Positions 7,784 to 15,488 are shown, numbered from the stretch's first letter. The stretch: DNA of 44,915 bases from an uncultured Verrucomicrobiales bacterium (GCA_937916135.1 CALFTQ010000054.1:1-44915), one strand, 5' to 3'. Made by a program: numbers and translations. The notes: a model not told the origin generated them from the sequence alone.

Positions 7784-8686
7784 ATGAAGAAAACCCTTTC
7801 GATAATCGGTCTGGGGGCCAGCATGCTGGTGGCCCTTTCTTCCTGCAGTCACAACCACGGCGACACGCTGGGATATGAAGAAGCTACGCCCATGAGCGAA
7901 CTGGCCATCGGCGACAGCGAACTTCCGCCATGGGTATTCGAGGGCGATGATTCTTACCAGATTCCCGCCGGCGACCGCACTCCGGAAGTAGACCGCAACC
8001 ACTATGCCACCCCCGAACCGGGTGAATCCATGGCGGTTTCCAATGGTCTGACCGGTCAGAAGCAGCCTGCTGTAGCCCATGATGACACAGTGGTGGACTC
8101 ACACGTGGCAGATGATTTCGACCCTTACGCCATGCCGACCGGAACAACCACCGCAGCCACCCCGGCCACCCCGGCCACCCCGGCCACACCGGTGGCTACC
8201 ACCACACCTAAGAAGCCCAAGCCTGTTGCTTCCAACAAGAAGAAGGGCGACAAGAAGAAGGTGAAGAAGGTGAGCGAGCCCACCCTGGTGGTCTACAAGG
8301 TGCGCCCCGGAGACAACTTGTATGAAATCGCCAAGCGAAGCAACACCACCATTGCCCAGATCCGCAAGGACTCCGGCATCAAGGGCGATATCATTCACCC
8401 CGGCCAGATCATCAAGGTGCGTTTCACCCCCAAGGGTTACAAGGCTGACAAAAAGAAAGCAACCCCCACCACAACCACCTACGTTGTGAAGAAGGGCGAT
8501 ATGCTCGCCAAGGTGGCGGCCCGCCACGGCATAACCACCGCGGCCCTGCTCAAGGCCAACAATCTGACCATGGCCCAGGCCAGCAAGGTACGTCCCGGCA
8601 CCAAGATTGTCATCCCCGGCAAAACCTCCACCGTCTCCAAAAAGAGCACCAGGAAAACCAAGTCCAGCAAGAAGCGCCGCCGTTAA
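7784..8686 (+). CDS. LysM-domain lipoprotein with basic C-terminus
   Basis: From ATG 7784 the product is 300 residues: a signal peptide with lipobox (VALSSC), an acidic stretch, a run of TPA repeats (near 8152-8190), a lysine-rich linker and two LysM domains (YKVRPGDNLYEIAKR and YVVKKGDMLAKVAARHG). LysM domains bind N-acetylglucosamine-containing glycans, mainly peptidoglycan, so this is likely a periplasmic wall-binding lipoprotein. The last ~20 residues are almost all K, R, S and T and could interact with nucleic acid, LPS or wall phosphate; that is inference. The ATG at 7775 is an equally possible start. It is followed 30 bp later by a second LysM gene and then an L,D-transpeptidase. Confidence 0.88.
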   Translation: MKKTLSIIGLGASMLVALSSCSHNHGDTLGYEEATPMSELAIGDSELPPWVFEGDDSYQIPAGDRTPEVDRNHYATPEPGESMAVSNGLTGQKQPAVAHDDTVVDSHVADDFDPYAMPTGTTTAATPATPATPATPVATTTPKKPKPVASNKKKGDKKKVKKVSEPTLVVYKVRPGDNLYEIAKRSNTTIAQIRKDSGIKGDIIHPGQIIKVRFTPKGYKADKKKATPTTTTYVVKKGDMLAKVAARHGITTAALLKANNLTMAQASKVRPGTKIVIPGKTSTVSKKSTRKTKSSKKRRR

Positions 8687-8716
8687 TTCGGCAGCTGGCC
8701 CTCCCCCTCTCTCATC

Positions 8717-9433
8717 ATGCCGGGTTCCCCGAAATTCAGCTATCTCCTTTCCACCCTTGCCGTGCTGGGGCTCAGCTCCTGCGCGGTGAAGGACGGCAGG
8801 CTGGATTTCACCTGGTGGCAGGACGCCGCTGCCCCCATCGTGGAAGATGACGTCATCATCGAATCCGGCGGCGGGGGATACTACCATGCAAGTCCGGCGC
8901 CGGAGCGCATCCCCCTGGCCTCCATACCCAGGGAAGAGACCGAACCGGCTCCGCAACCGGCTCCGGCCCGGCAGGTGGTGGCCCAGCAGCAGCCCGCAAC
9001 ACAGCAGCCAACTGCGGAACCGCGCCGCACCACCAGAAAACCGGATACCCCAGGCAACAGACCCGGCATACACGTGGTGCAACCCGGAGACACACTCACC
9101 GCGATTGCTCGCCGCTACAGCACCACGGTAAACGCCTTGGTAACAACCAATGGCATGGCCGGCGCCCACGTGCCCCTGCGCATCAACCAGCGGCTGAAAC
9201 TCCCTGCGGCAAGCCCGGTTTCAGCCACCAGACCGGCAGCCACTCCGGCACCGGCCAAGACAATGACCAGACCGTCCGGCACCTACACCGTCAAGGCCGG
9301 CGACACCATCTACAAGATATCCCGGCAGTACGGCGTAAGCCCCGCTGCCCTCATGCAAGCCAACGGCCTTACCCCGGAAACGGCCAACACCATCCGGGTG
9401 GGAGCCGTTCTCCGTATCCCCGCAGCACCATAA
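8717..9433 (+). CDS. LysM-domain lipoprotein
   Basis: The 238-residue product has a signal peptide with a lipobox-like end (LGLSSC), a long Pro/Ala/Gln-rich linker (about 75-115) and two LysM domains (HVVQPGDTLTAIARRYS near 120 and YTVKAGDTIYKISRQYG near 190). It is a paralogue in design of the upstream protein but lacks the basic tail. It stops 2 bp before the L,D-transpeptidase gene, so the two are surely co-transcribed. The likely role is anchoring or recruiting at the peptidoglycan. The linker may span the periplasm. Confidence 0.88.
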   Translation: MPGSPKFSYLLSTLAVLGLSSCAVKDGRLDFTWWQDAAAPIVEDDVIIESGGGGYYHASPAPERIPLASIPREETEPAPQPAPARQVVAQQQPATQQPTAEPRRTTRKPDTPGNRPGIHVVQPGDTLTAIARRYSTTVNALVTTNGMAGAHVPLRINQRLKLPAASPVSATRPAATPAPAKTMTRPSGTYTVKAGDTIYKISRQYGVSPAALMQANGLTPETANTIRVGAVLRIPAAP

Positions 9434-9435
9434 TC

Positions 9436-10281
9436 ATGAAACGCATTCTCCCCCTCACCGCAGCAGCCATTCTGCTCACCGCCTGCTCCACGCAAAAATT
9501 CTACGAACCAGGCCAGGTTACCCAGGTTCCCGTGCAACCCATCGTGCCCGTGCAGCTTCCCAACCCGCTGGATTTACCCGGCAAAGAACTGCCCACTTAT
9601 GTAAACCCCTATCCCGCCGGCACTCACGAGCACTTTGCCGCCAGCAAAGAATACCCCCTCACCGCCGAGCACTGGGCAAACGATGCCTTGCTTTCACAGG
9701 TGACCCGGGCCAACTCCAAGCTGGTCATCTGCATCCCCCAGCAGCGCGCCCGCCTGTATGTAAACGGCAAGGTTGCCATGGACTGGCCCGTCTCCACCGG
9801 CACCAACGGCCACGAAACCCCCACCGGCGTGTTCCGCATCATTGAAAAGAATGAGGACCACAAATCCAGCCGCTACGGCAAGTTTGTGGATGCCAGCGGC
9901 AAAGTAACCAACGGCAACGCCGACCTGGCCCACGGCCTGCCCGAAGGCCAGACCTTCCAGGGCGCCGGCATGCCTTACTGGCACCGCTTCACCCCGGATG
10001 GCGTGGGCCTGCACACCGGCAAGGTGGTGGTGGGCAAGCGCCTTTCCCATGGCTGCATCCGCACCCAGAACCACGTGGCCAGAAAATTCTTCCAGCACTC
10101 GGTGCTGCAGCTGCCGGTCTACATCACCCGCGCAGTGGAGGACTACAACCGCGGAGGCTTCGTGAAACCCATCGATGTGAAATACCGCCCGAAACCCGGC
10201 AACGACTACACAGATAACATCGCGCCCACACAAATCAAGATTGTGCCGGCCGATTCCCCGGAAGCCCACTTCCAGGCCTGA
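9436..10281 (+). CDS. L,D-transpeptidase (YkuD) lipoprotein
   Basis: The 281-residue product has a signal peptide ending LLTAC, then a YkuD catalytic domain (about 95-230). The active-site pattern is clear: GLH (H193) and SHGC (H205, C207, the nucleophile). L,D-transpeptidases form 3-3 crosslinks or attach proteins to peptidoglycan in the periplasm; which of these applies cannot be read from the sequence. Its place directly behind two LysM lipoproteins supports a wall-remodelling operon. A good terminator follows 11 bp after the stop. Confidence 0.93.
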   Translation: MKRILPLTAAAILLTACSTQKFYEPGQVTQVPVQPIVPVQLPNPLDLPGKELPTYVNPYPAGTHEHFAASKEYPLTAEHWANDALLSQVTRANSKLVICIPQQRARLYVNGKVAMDWPVSTGTNGHETPTGVFRIIEKNEDHKSSRYGKFVDASGKVTNGNADLAHGLPEGQTFQGAGMPYWHRFTPDGVGLHTGKVVVGKRLSHGCIRTQNHVARKFFQHSVLQLPVYITRAVEDYNRGGFVKPIDVKYRPKPGNDYTDNIAPTQIKIVPADSPEAHFQA

Positions 10282-10291
10282 TTTTCCAACA

Positions 10292-10320
10292 GCCCTGCCC
10301 ACCTGCGGCAGGGCTTCTTT
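10292..10320 (+). terminator. Rho-independent terminator of the LysM/L,D-transpeptidase operon
   Basis: An 8-bp stem (10292-10299 with 10307-10314), a 7-nt loop and TTCTTT follow the L,D-transpeptidase stop. Confidence 0.75.
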
Positions 10321-10333
10321 CTCACCCACTGCC

Positions 10334-10747
10334 ATGCCCGCATTCCGCACCCTTCGCTGCGCCAACGCTGCTCTCTATCTCTGCGCCACCCTCCTCGTGC
10401 TGGGAGCCGCCATCCATGTGCTCTGCACCAAAGATGCGCTCTGGCAGCAGACAGTAGCCATACTTGCCGCCATATTCACCCCGCTCTGGGCTGCCCGCTA
10501 TATCGCCCTGCGCTTCACCGTGAACGATGAAGGAATCACCCGCCGCAGCCTGCTCGGCACCACCACCATCCGCTGGGCGGAACTGACCGCTGCCACCCTG
10601 AGCGAAACCCAGAACCAGGGCACAGCCAGCTGCTCCATTCACCTCCAGGCCGGGGATAAACAAATGACCGTCAGCTCCGACCTTCTCCCGCTGGAGGACG
10701 TGGAAGAACTGGCAAAGGACTTGAAAACCAGCGGCCTGCTCCGCTGA
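10334..10747 (+). CDS. Membrane protein with bacterial PH-like domain
   Basis: From ATG 10334 the product is 137 residues: two hydrophobic helices (about 12-30 and 40-55), then a small beta-rich domain starting LRFTVNDEGITRRSLLGTTTIRWAELTA, which is the usual pattern of bacterial PH (bPH) domains behind paired membrane helices. The role is unknown. The open frame begins at 10241 inside the L,D-transpeptidase gene, but the upstream part reads through the terminator, so the internal ATG is preferred. No strong promoter was seen; it may depend on read-through. Confidence 0.65.
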   Translation: MPAFRTLRCANAALYLCATLLVLGAAIHVLCTKDALWQQTVAILAAIFTPLWAARYIALRFTVNDEGITRRSLLGTTTIRWAELTAATLSETQNQGTASCSIHLQAGDKQMTVSSDLLPLEDVEELAKDLKTSGLLR

Positions 10748-10863
10748 CCCCCCGCCCCTCTCTTTATTGCTCCGCCAAATTCCGCTTTCCCAGAACGCCA
10801 AGAAGCGGCACAAGATTTGAGCACTTATTTCCAACAGTTTGTGACTTTTTCAGAAAAAAAGGC

Positions 10864-10891
10864 TTTCCAAACGGGAAGATTCTGGTATAAT
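10864..10891 (+). promoter_or_regulatory. Predicted extended -10 promoter of gdhA
   Basis: A perfect TATAAT (10886-10891) preceded by TGG forms an extended -10. The -35 is weak (TTTCCA, 10864-10869, 16-bp spacing). The leader is about 60 nt and GC-rich. Confidence 0.6.
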
Positions 10892-10960
10892 GCGCGCGTC
10901 TGACCGCGGCACCTGCCGGAAAGGCCGGAGCCGGGGCAACCCAGACAAGCCCATACACAT

Positions 10961-12319
10961 ATGTCTGATTACACAACACGAGTGCTGGAACAGGTGCGCG
11001 CCAAGAACGCGCATGAACCCGAGTTCCTCCAGGCTGTACAGGAGGTTATTTCCACCATCGAACCTGTACTTTCTGCCAATAAAAAGTACGAAGACAATTG
11101 CATCCTCGAGCGCATCGTCGAGCCGGAGCGCACCATCATCTTCCGCGTCCCCTGGCAGGACGACGCCGGAAAAATCCATGTGAACCGCGGCTACCGCGTG
11201 CAGTTCAACAGCGCCATCGGCCCGTACAAGGGCGGTCTGCGCTTCCACCCCTCCGTGAACCTGGGTATCCTCAAATTCCTCGGTTTCGAGCAGATTTTCA
11301 AGAACTCCCTCACTACCCTGCCCATGGGCGGTGGCAAGGGCGGTTCCGACTTTGACCCCAAGGGCAAGAGCGATGCCGAAGTCATGCGCTTCTGCCAGAG
11401 CTTCATGTCTGAGCTCAGCCGCCACATCGGCGCGGATACCGACGTGCCCGCCGGCGATATCGGCGTGGGTGCCCGCGAAATCGGCTACCTCTACGGCCAG
11501 TACAAGCGCCTGCGCAATGAGTTCACCGGCGTGCTCACCGGCAAGGCCCTGAACTGGGGCGGCTCCCTCATCCGCCCGGAAGCCACCGGCTACGGCACCG
11601 TCTACTTCGCCCAGAACATGCTCGCCACCCGCGGCGATGACCTGCAGGGCAAGGTATGCGTGGTCTCCGGCTCCGGCAACGTGGCCCAGTACCTCGTGCA
11701 GAAACTCAACCAGCTGGGCGCCAAGGTGGTCACCATGTCCGACTCCAACGGCTACGTCTACGACCCCGAGGGCATCGATGCCGAGAAGCTCGCCTGGATC
11801 ATGGAGCTCAAGAACGTGCGCCGCGGCCGCATCGCCGAATACGCTGCCGCCTTCAAGAGCGCCCAGTACTTCGCAGGCCAGCGCCCCTGGAGCGTGCCCT
11901 GCGACTGCGCCTTCCCCTGCGCCACGCAGAACGAAATCAACGGCGCCGAGGCTGCCACCCTCATCAAGAACGGCTGCATGCTCGTGGCCGAGGGTGCCAA
12001 CATGCCCACCGACCTGGAAGGTATCAATAACTACCTGGCTGCCAAGATTCTCTACGGCCCGGCCAAGGCTGCCAACGCCGGCGGCGTGGCCACCTCCGGC
12101 CTGGAAATGAGCCAGAACAGCATGCGCCTCAGCTGGTCCAGCGAGGAAGTGGATGCCAAACTCTTCGGCATCATGAAGAACATCCACGAAAACGCCTACA
12201 ACCACGCCCGCGAATACTGCAAGGACTGCACGGATTCCTTCACCAACTACGTGGCCGGTGCCAACATTGCCGGTTTCGTGAAGGTGGCAGATTCCATGAT
12301 TGCCCAGGGCCTGGTATAA
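10961..12319 (+). CDS. gdhA: Glutamate dehydrogenase (hexameric, NADP-type)
   Basis: The 452-residue protein matches class-I hexameric glutamate dehydrogenases over its whole length: the substrate segment YKGGLRFHPSVN, the catalytic-lysine loop PMGGGKGG (about 121-128), DVPAGDIGVG, and the Rossmann motif SGSGNVAQY. It interconverts 2-oxoglutarate plus ammonium and glutamate in the cytoplasm. The close match to the GdhA type suggests an NADPH-linked, ammonium-assimilating role; cofactor choice is inference. It is a single-gene unit between its own promoter and a strong terminator. Codons are strongly biased to C/G endings, consistent with high expression. Confidence 0.96.
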   Translation: MSDYTTRVLEQVRAKNAHEPEFLQAVQEVISTIEPVLSANKKYEDNCILERIVEPERTIIFRVPWQDDAGKIHVNRGYRVQFNSAIGPYKGGLRFHPSVNLGILKFLGFEQIFKNSLTTLPMGGGKGGSDFDPKGKSDAEVMRFCQSFMSELSRHIGADTDVPAGDIGVGAREIGYLYGQYKRLRNEFTGVLTGKALNWGGSLIRPEATGYGTVYFAQNMLATRGDDLQGKVCVVSGSGNVAQYLVQKLNQLGAKVVTMSDSNGYVYDPEGIDAEKLAWIMELKNVRRGRIAEYAAAFKSAQYFAGQRPWSVPCDCAFPCATQNEINGAEAATLIKNGCMLVAEGANMPTDLEGINNYLAAKILYGPAKAANAGGVATSGLEMSQNSMRLSWSSEEVDAKLFGIMKNIHENAYNHAREYCKDCTDSFTNYVAGANIAGFVKVADSMIAQGLV

Positions 12320-12345
12320 AAGCCGCATGAGGATATTTTGAACCG

Positions 12346-12393
12346 CCGCCGCAGCCTGCCCCCGCCCGCGGGGTGCTGCGGCGGTGCTTTTTT
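12346..12393 (+). terminator. Rho-independent terminator of gdhA
   Basis: A 9-bp GC stem (12346-12354 with 12376-12384) with a 21-nt apical part is followed by GCTTTTTT. Confidence 0.8.
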
Positions 12394-12437
12394 CTGAAAA
12401 TTTCAACTGTTTTCACCTTGCTATCGGCTGCATATGT

Positions 12438-12455
12438 GTTATTATGTATAATAAC
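12438..12455. promoter_or_regulatory. Perfect inverted repeat overlapping a -10 box, possible operator
   Basis: GTTATTAT and its exact reverse complement ATAATAAC flank a 2-bp spacer. The right arm overlaps a TATAAT (12447-12452), and the palindrome ends one base before the ATG at 12457. An 8-bp perfect palindrome over a -10 is the usual layout of a repressor site, but no matching -35 is clear. Confidence 0.4.
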
Positions 12456-12456
12456 C

Positions 12457-12996
12457 ATGCGAAACATGAACCGTTTTCTTTCCATCCTCCTGGTTCTGCT
12501 CCTGATGCTGGGCTTCAACGGCTGCCAGCAGCAGCTCGGTCGCAATGCACGCACCCCCAAGTACGTGTACCACGCAGGCTACACCCCCAAGAAGCTCCGC
12601 AGCGGCAAGGTAACCATCCCCTACCGCGCACCGGCACGCATCAAACGCGCCATTGCGGCTGGCAATAAAATTGTCGGCAAGCCCTACCGCCTGGGCGGGG
12701 GGCATGGCAAACACGTAGACTCTGCTTACGACTGCTCCGGCTCCGTAGCCTTTGTGCTGCGGGAAGCAGGCATGCTCAGGAAAGGCACCTTCCCCTCCTC
12801 TCGCGATTTCCTGAAATGGGGGCACCCCGGATTCGGCAAGTGGCTCACCTGCTATACCAAGCGCGGCCATGTGTTCCTGGTCATCGCTGGCATGCGGTTC
12901 GACACCACCGGCACCAGCCGGGGCATCGGCCCCCGCTGGTACACCGAATCCCGCCCATGCAGTGGTTTCTACGTGCGCCACATCCCGGGCTTCTGA
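12457..12996 (+). CDS. NlpC/P60-family cell-wall peptidase, probable lipoprotein
   Basis: The 179-residue product begins with a signal peptide whose end (FNGC, C23) is a near-lipobox. The catalytic domain shows the NlpC/P60 pattern: KIVGKPYRLGG, then YDCSGSVAFVLREAGML with nucleophile C93, and GHVFLVIAG with H138. Such enzymes cleave peptide stems of peptidoglycan in the periplasm. ATG 12457 and ATG 12466 are both possible; the predicted -10 at 12447 would place transcription start at about 12459 and so favour 12466. The upstream open frame to 12373 overlaps the gdhA terminator and is rejected. Confidence 0.85.
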   Translation: MRNMNRFLSILLVLLLMLGFNGCQQQLGRNARTPKYVYHAGYTPKKLRSGKVTIPYRAPARIKRAIAAGNKIVGKPYRLGGGHGKHVDSAYDCSGSVAFVLREAGMLRKGTFPSSRDFLKWGHPGFGKWLTCYTKRGHVFLVIAGMRFDTTGTSRGIGPRWYTESRPCSGFYVRHIPGF

Positions 12997-13050
12997 TACA
13001 CACCTTCCCCTACTACCCTCCACTGTTAATCAAGCATATTATCCTTAAAG

Positions 13051-13362
13051 ATGAACGAACTGAACGAACTCAACCACGGCACCCAGCGTATTGACAGCAT
13101 CATGCAATACTGGGGGCTGGATAATCACGACCTTGTAACCGTCTCCACCGAGCAGCTCACCCACAAGCAGGTGCAGAAAGCCCGCCAGGGCCGCGAGCTC
13201 ACCCTCAAAATGATGCAGAAGGTCGCACGCGCCCTGAATGTCGCCATCTGGTACCGCCTGGATGAAGAAGCCCGGGAAAGCTACTACGAGTACATCCACC
13301 GCGACCTCTTCACCTACGCCAAAGGCTTCGACCCCGACTGGCAGGACCCCAACCAGAAGTAA
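13051..13362 (+). CDS. Small protein with HTH-like segment
   Basis: The 103-residue product has a central segment, LTHKQVQKARQGRELTLKMM, that reads like a helix-turn-helix with a basic recognition helix, followed by VARALNVAIWYRLD and an aromatic/acidic tail (YYEYIHRDLFTYAKGFDPDW). I recall similar uncharacterised proteins in Planctomycetes/Verrucomicrobia but cannot name the family. A DNA-binding role is inferred only from the segment. The start has the repeated MNELNELN; another ATG lies further in, but this one keeps the full domain. Confidence 0.7.
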   Translation: MNELNELNHGTQRIDSIMQYWGLDNHDLVTVSTEQLTHKQVQKARQGRELTLKMMQKVARALNVAIWYRLDEEARESYYEYIHRDLFTYAKGFDPDWQDPNQK

Positions 13363-13393
13363 AGTACGAGGTACGAAGTGGGAAGTACGAAGT
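13363..13393. repeat. Short degenerate GTACGA(A/G)GT repeats
   Basis: Three closely related units of AGTACGAGGTACGAAGTG type follow directly after the preceding stop codon. Their function is unknown. Confidence 0.6.
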
Positions 13394-13432
13394 TTTCCGC
13401 CTTACCCGTTTGCTCTTGCCGGATAAACAATA

Positions 13433-13460
13433 GTCAATTGTCAATCGTCAATTGTCAATC
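13433..13460. repeat. Perfect 14-bp tandem duplication
   Basis: GTCAATTGTCAATC occurs twice in a row without mismatch (13433-13446 and 13447-13460), and each unit holds two copies of GTCAAT. It ends 3 bp before the xseA ATG, so it may affect xseA initiation. Confidence 0.9.
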
Positions 13461-13463
13461 CAC

Positions 13464-14786
13464 ATGCCTTTGAGCGTCACAGAGCTGGTCTGCCGCCTGA
13501 AACAGACCGTGGAGGTCAACGTAGGCGAGCAGTGCGTAGTGGGCGAAATAGGCTCCTGCAAAGCCGCCAGCAGCGGGCATATCTACTTCACCCTCAAGGA
13601 TGCGCACTGCCAGCTGCAATGCGCGCTGTATGCCTTCCGCGCGCGCAGCATGCGGCTGCGCCTGCGCGAGGGCATGCTGGTGGAGCTGCGCGGCAAGGCC
13701 ACCGTGTGGGAAGGGCGCGGCTCGCTCCAATTCATCGTCGATTCCGTGAAGGAAGCCGGCGTGGGCACCCTGCAGCAGCAGTTTGAAGCCCTGAAAGCGA
13801 GGCTCGCCGCAGAAGGACTCTTCGACCCCGCCCGCAAGCGCCCCATTCCCCGCTTTCCGCAAAGCGTGGCCCTGGTCACCAGTGCCACCGGCGCCGTCAT
13901 CCAGGACATGCGCCACCGCCTGGAGCAGCGAGCCCCCTGGATTCGCACCTACCTCTACCCCGTGCAGGTCCAGGGCAAAGGCGCAGAACTGGGCATAGCC
14001 CGTGCGCTGGAGCAGCTCGGCAACCCCGGCCGCTACGGCATGCCGGCGGTGGACTACATCATCATCGCCCGCGGCGGCGGCAGCCTGGAAGACCTCTGGT
14101 GCTTCAACGAAGAAGTGCTGGCCCGCGCCATAGCCGCCTGCCCCCTGCCCGTAGTCTCCGCCGTGGGGCATGAAACAGATTTCACCATAGCCGACTTCGT
14201 GGCCGACCTGCGCGCCCCCACCCCCACAGCCGCCATCGAGCTCACCACCCCTGACGCCGCCGAGCTGCGCGCCTGGCTGGCCGGCACCGCCCTGCACCTG
14301 CGCCAGCAGCTCACCCGCAGCATACAAATGGCCCGCCTGCGGCTCAAAGTAGTGCAGCAAAGCCGCCTGGGCACCCCGCGGGAACTGCTCGTCCCCCACC
14401 AGCAGCGGCTCGATACCCTCACCGAGGAACTCCACACCGCCCTGCACACCCGCCTGCAGCATGAGCGCACCCGACTGAACCTCTGCGCCGCGCGGCTCTC
14501 CGCCCCCAGCGTGCTCAGCCACATCCACCACGCGGCAGACCGCCTGGCCCGGCAGAAGCAGCTCCTGCTCACCACCCTGCACAACCGCCTGGGCACCCAC
14601 CGCGCCCGCCTCGAAACCCTGGCCGCCAGGCTCAGCGCCGCCAGCCCCCAGAACGCGCTCGACCGCGGATTCGCACTCGTCAGCACCGCCGATGGCCGCC
14701 TCGCGCGCGATGCCGCCGCCCTCCACCCCGGGGATGAACTCCGCATCCGCCTCGCCAGGGGCGAAACCACAGCAATTGTCCGATAA
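13464..14786 (+). CDS. xseA: Exodeoxyribonuclease VII large subunit
   Basis: The 440-residue protein has an N-terminal OB fold (about 1-100, with GEIGSCKAASSGHIYFTLKD), the catalytic core with IPRFPQSVALVTSATGAVIQDM, IIIARGGGSLEDLWCFNEE and SAVGHETDFTIADFVADLRAPTP blocks, and a long coiled-coil region before the C-terminal domain (QNALDRGFALVSTADG). With XseB it degrades single-stranded DNA in both directions. xseB is not next to it. The open frame also has a TTG at 13452, but that lies inside the 14-bp tandem repeat, so ATG 13464 is preferred. Confidence 0.95.
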   Translation: MPLSVTELVCRLKQTVEVNVGEQCVVGEIGSCKAASSGHIYFTLKDAHCQLQCALYAFRARSMRLRLREGMLVELRGKATVWEGRGSLQFIVDSVKEAGVGTLQQQFEALKARLAAEGLFDPARKRPIPRFPQSVALVTSATGAVIQDMRHRLEQRAPWIRTYLYPVQVQGKGAELGIARALEQLGNPGRYGMPAVDYIIIARGGGSLEDLWCFNEEVLARAIAACPLPVVSAVGHETDFTIADFVADLRAPTPTAAIELTTPDAAELRAWLAGTALHLRQQLTRSIQMARLRLKVVQQSRLGTPRELLVPHQQRLDTLTEELHTALHTRLQHERTRLNLCAARLSAPSVLSHIHHAADRLARQKQLLLTTLHNRLGTHRARLETLAARLSAASPQNALDRGFALVSTADGRLARDAAALHPGDELRIRLARGETTAIVR

Positions 14787-14800
14787 CCACCTCCACCCAT

Positions 14801-15169
14801 ATGAAAAAAGCACTCCTGATACTCCTGCTCACCCTGCCCGCCATGGCGCAGAACTACTACGACCGCTCCGGCTCCTACCAGGGTCGCGTGGAAAAGGACT
14901 CCAGCGGCAACCTCCGCTTCTACGACCGCAGCGGCTCCTACCAGGGCCGGGCGGATAAGGACTCCGCCGGCAACCTCCGCTTCTATGACCGCAGCGGCTC
15001 CTACCAGGGCAGCCGCAGCAGCGACGGCCGCTTCTACGACCGCAGCGGTGCCTACCAGGGCCGCGACGACAACGGCCGCTTCTACGACCGCTCCGGCTCC
15101 TACCAGGGACAGCAGCAAAATGGCCGCTTTTACGATAAAAACGGCTCCTACCGCGGCCGCAAACAATAA
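14801..15169 (+). CDS. Secreted tandem-repeat protein (YDRSGSYQGR repeats)
   Basis: The 122-residue product has a signal peptide (MKKALLILLLTLPAMAQ) and then six copies of a unit built on FYDRSGSYQGR. The first two units have a period of about 21 residues (spacer VEKDSSGNLR / ADKDSAGNLR); the later ones shrink to 16-17 by losing the spacer. The unit is rich in Tyr, Arg, Gly and Ser and has a YD.(S/N)G turn pattern. The function is unknown; a surface or periplasmic adhesive/structural role is only a guess. It starts 14 bp after xseA. Confidence 0.8.
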   Translation: MKKALLILLLTLPAMAQNYYDRSGSYQGRVEKDSSGNLRFYDRSGSYQGRADKDSAGNLRFYDRSGSYQGSRSSDGRFYDRSGAYQGRDDNGRFYDRSGSYQGQQQNGRFYDKNGSYRGRKQ

Positions 15170-15194
15170 ATTTGCGTTTTTCTCAAAAAAAGTC

Positions 15195-15223
15195 TTGCAA
15201 TGCGCCTCACACTGGTGTATATT
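15195..15223 (+). promoter_or_regulatory. Predicted promoter of tRNA-Leu
   Basis: TTGCAA (15195-15200), a 17-bp spacer and TATATT (15218-15223). The start would be near 15230, 24 bp before the mature tRNA. Confidence 0.7.
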
Positions 15224-15253
15224 TCCCCCGCACCCAGTGCGAAACCAACTGAT

Positions 15254-15335
15254 GCTCGGATGGCGGAATTGGTAGACGCGTTAGACTAAGGATCTAATGG
15301 GGAGACCCGTGGGGGTTCGAGTCCCCCTTCGAGCA
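15254..15335 (+). tRNA. tRNA-Leu, anticodon AAG
   Basis: This is an 82-nt class II tRNA with a 7-bp acceptor stem (one G-T pair), the Leu-type D arm GCGGAATTGGTAGACGC, a 5-bp anticodon stem TTAGA/TCTAA around the loop CTAAGGA, a long variable arm and a perfect T arm (GGGGG-TTCGAGT-CCCCC). Loop positions 34-36 read AAG, decoding CUU and, if A34 is deaminated to inosine, also CUC and CUA. Bacteria more often use GAG here. CCA is not encoded. Confidence 0.93.
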
Positions 15336-15339
15336 TACG

Positions 15340-15370
15340 AAAGGCCCGCAAGCGATGCTTGCGGGCCTTT
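15340..15370 (+). terminator. Terminator of tRNA-Leu
   Basis: A perfect 14-bp stem (15340-15353 with 15357-15370) closes a 3-nt loop; its ends provide the A and T runs, so it can also act on the minus strand. Confidence 0.85.
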
Positions 15371-15446
15371 CTGCGTCTCCTGATACACTGACACCGCGCC
15401 CAGCATGCCAGGGCAAAGCTGCTGAAACCCACCTGAGGCACGGGCA

Positions 15447-15488
15447 AAGAAAAAGCCCCCGTTAACGGTGCGGCAACACCCGGGGGCT
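15447..15488 (-). terminator. Rho-independent terminator of the DUF4177 gene
   Basis: An 8-bp stem (15488-15481 with 15461-15454) is followed on the minus strand by TTTTTCTTTG. It lies about 70 bp after the stop of the gene at 15560. Confidence 0.7.

Noticed and set aside
8152..8190. Possible CRISPR or minisatellite in the ACCCCGGCC repeats
   Set aside because: It is a short in-frame TPA-repeat linker inside the LysM lipoprotein gene; no spacers or cas genes are seen.
10850..12406. A 518-codon minus-strand frame opposite gdhA
   Set aside because: gdhA is fully supported by family motifs; the minus frame is an antisense shadow.
13452..13463. TTG start of xseA, 12 bp upstream
   Set aside because: It lies inside a perfect tandem repeat, and ATG 13464 gives the usual XseA N-terminus.
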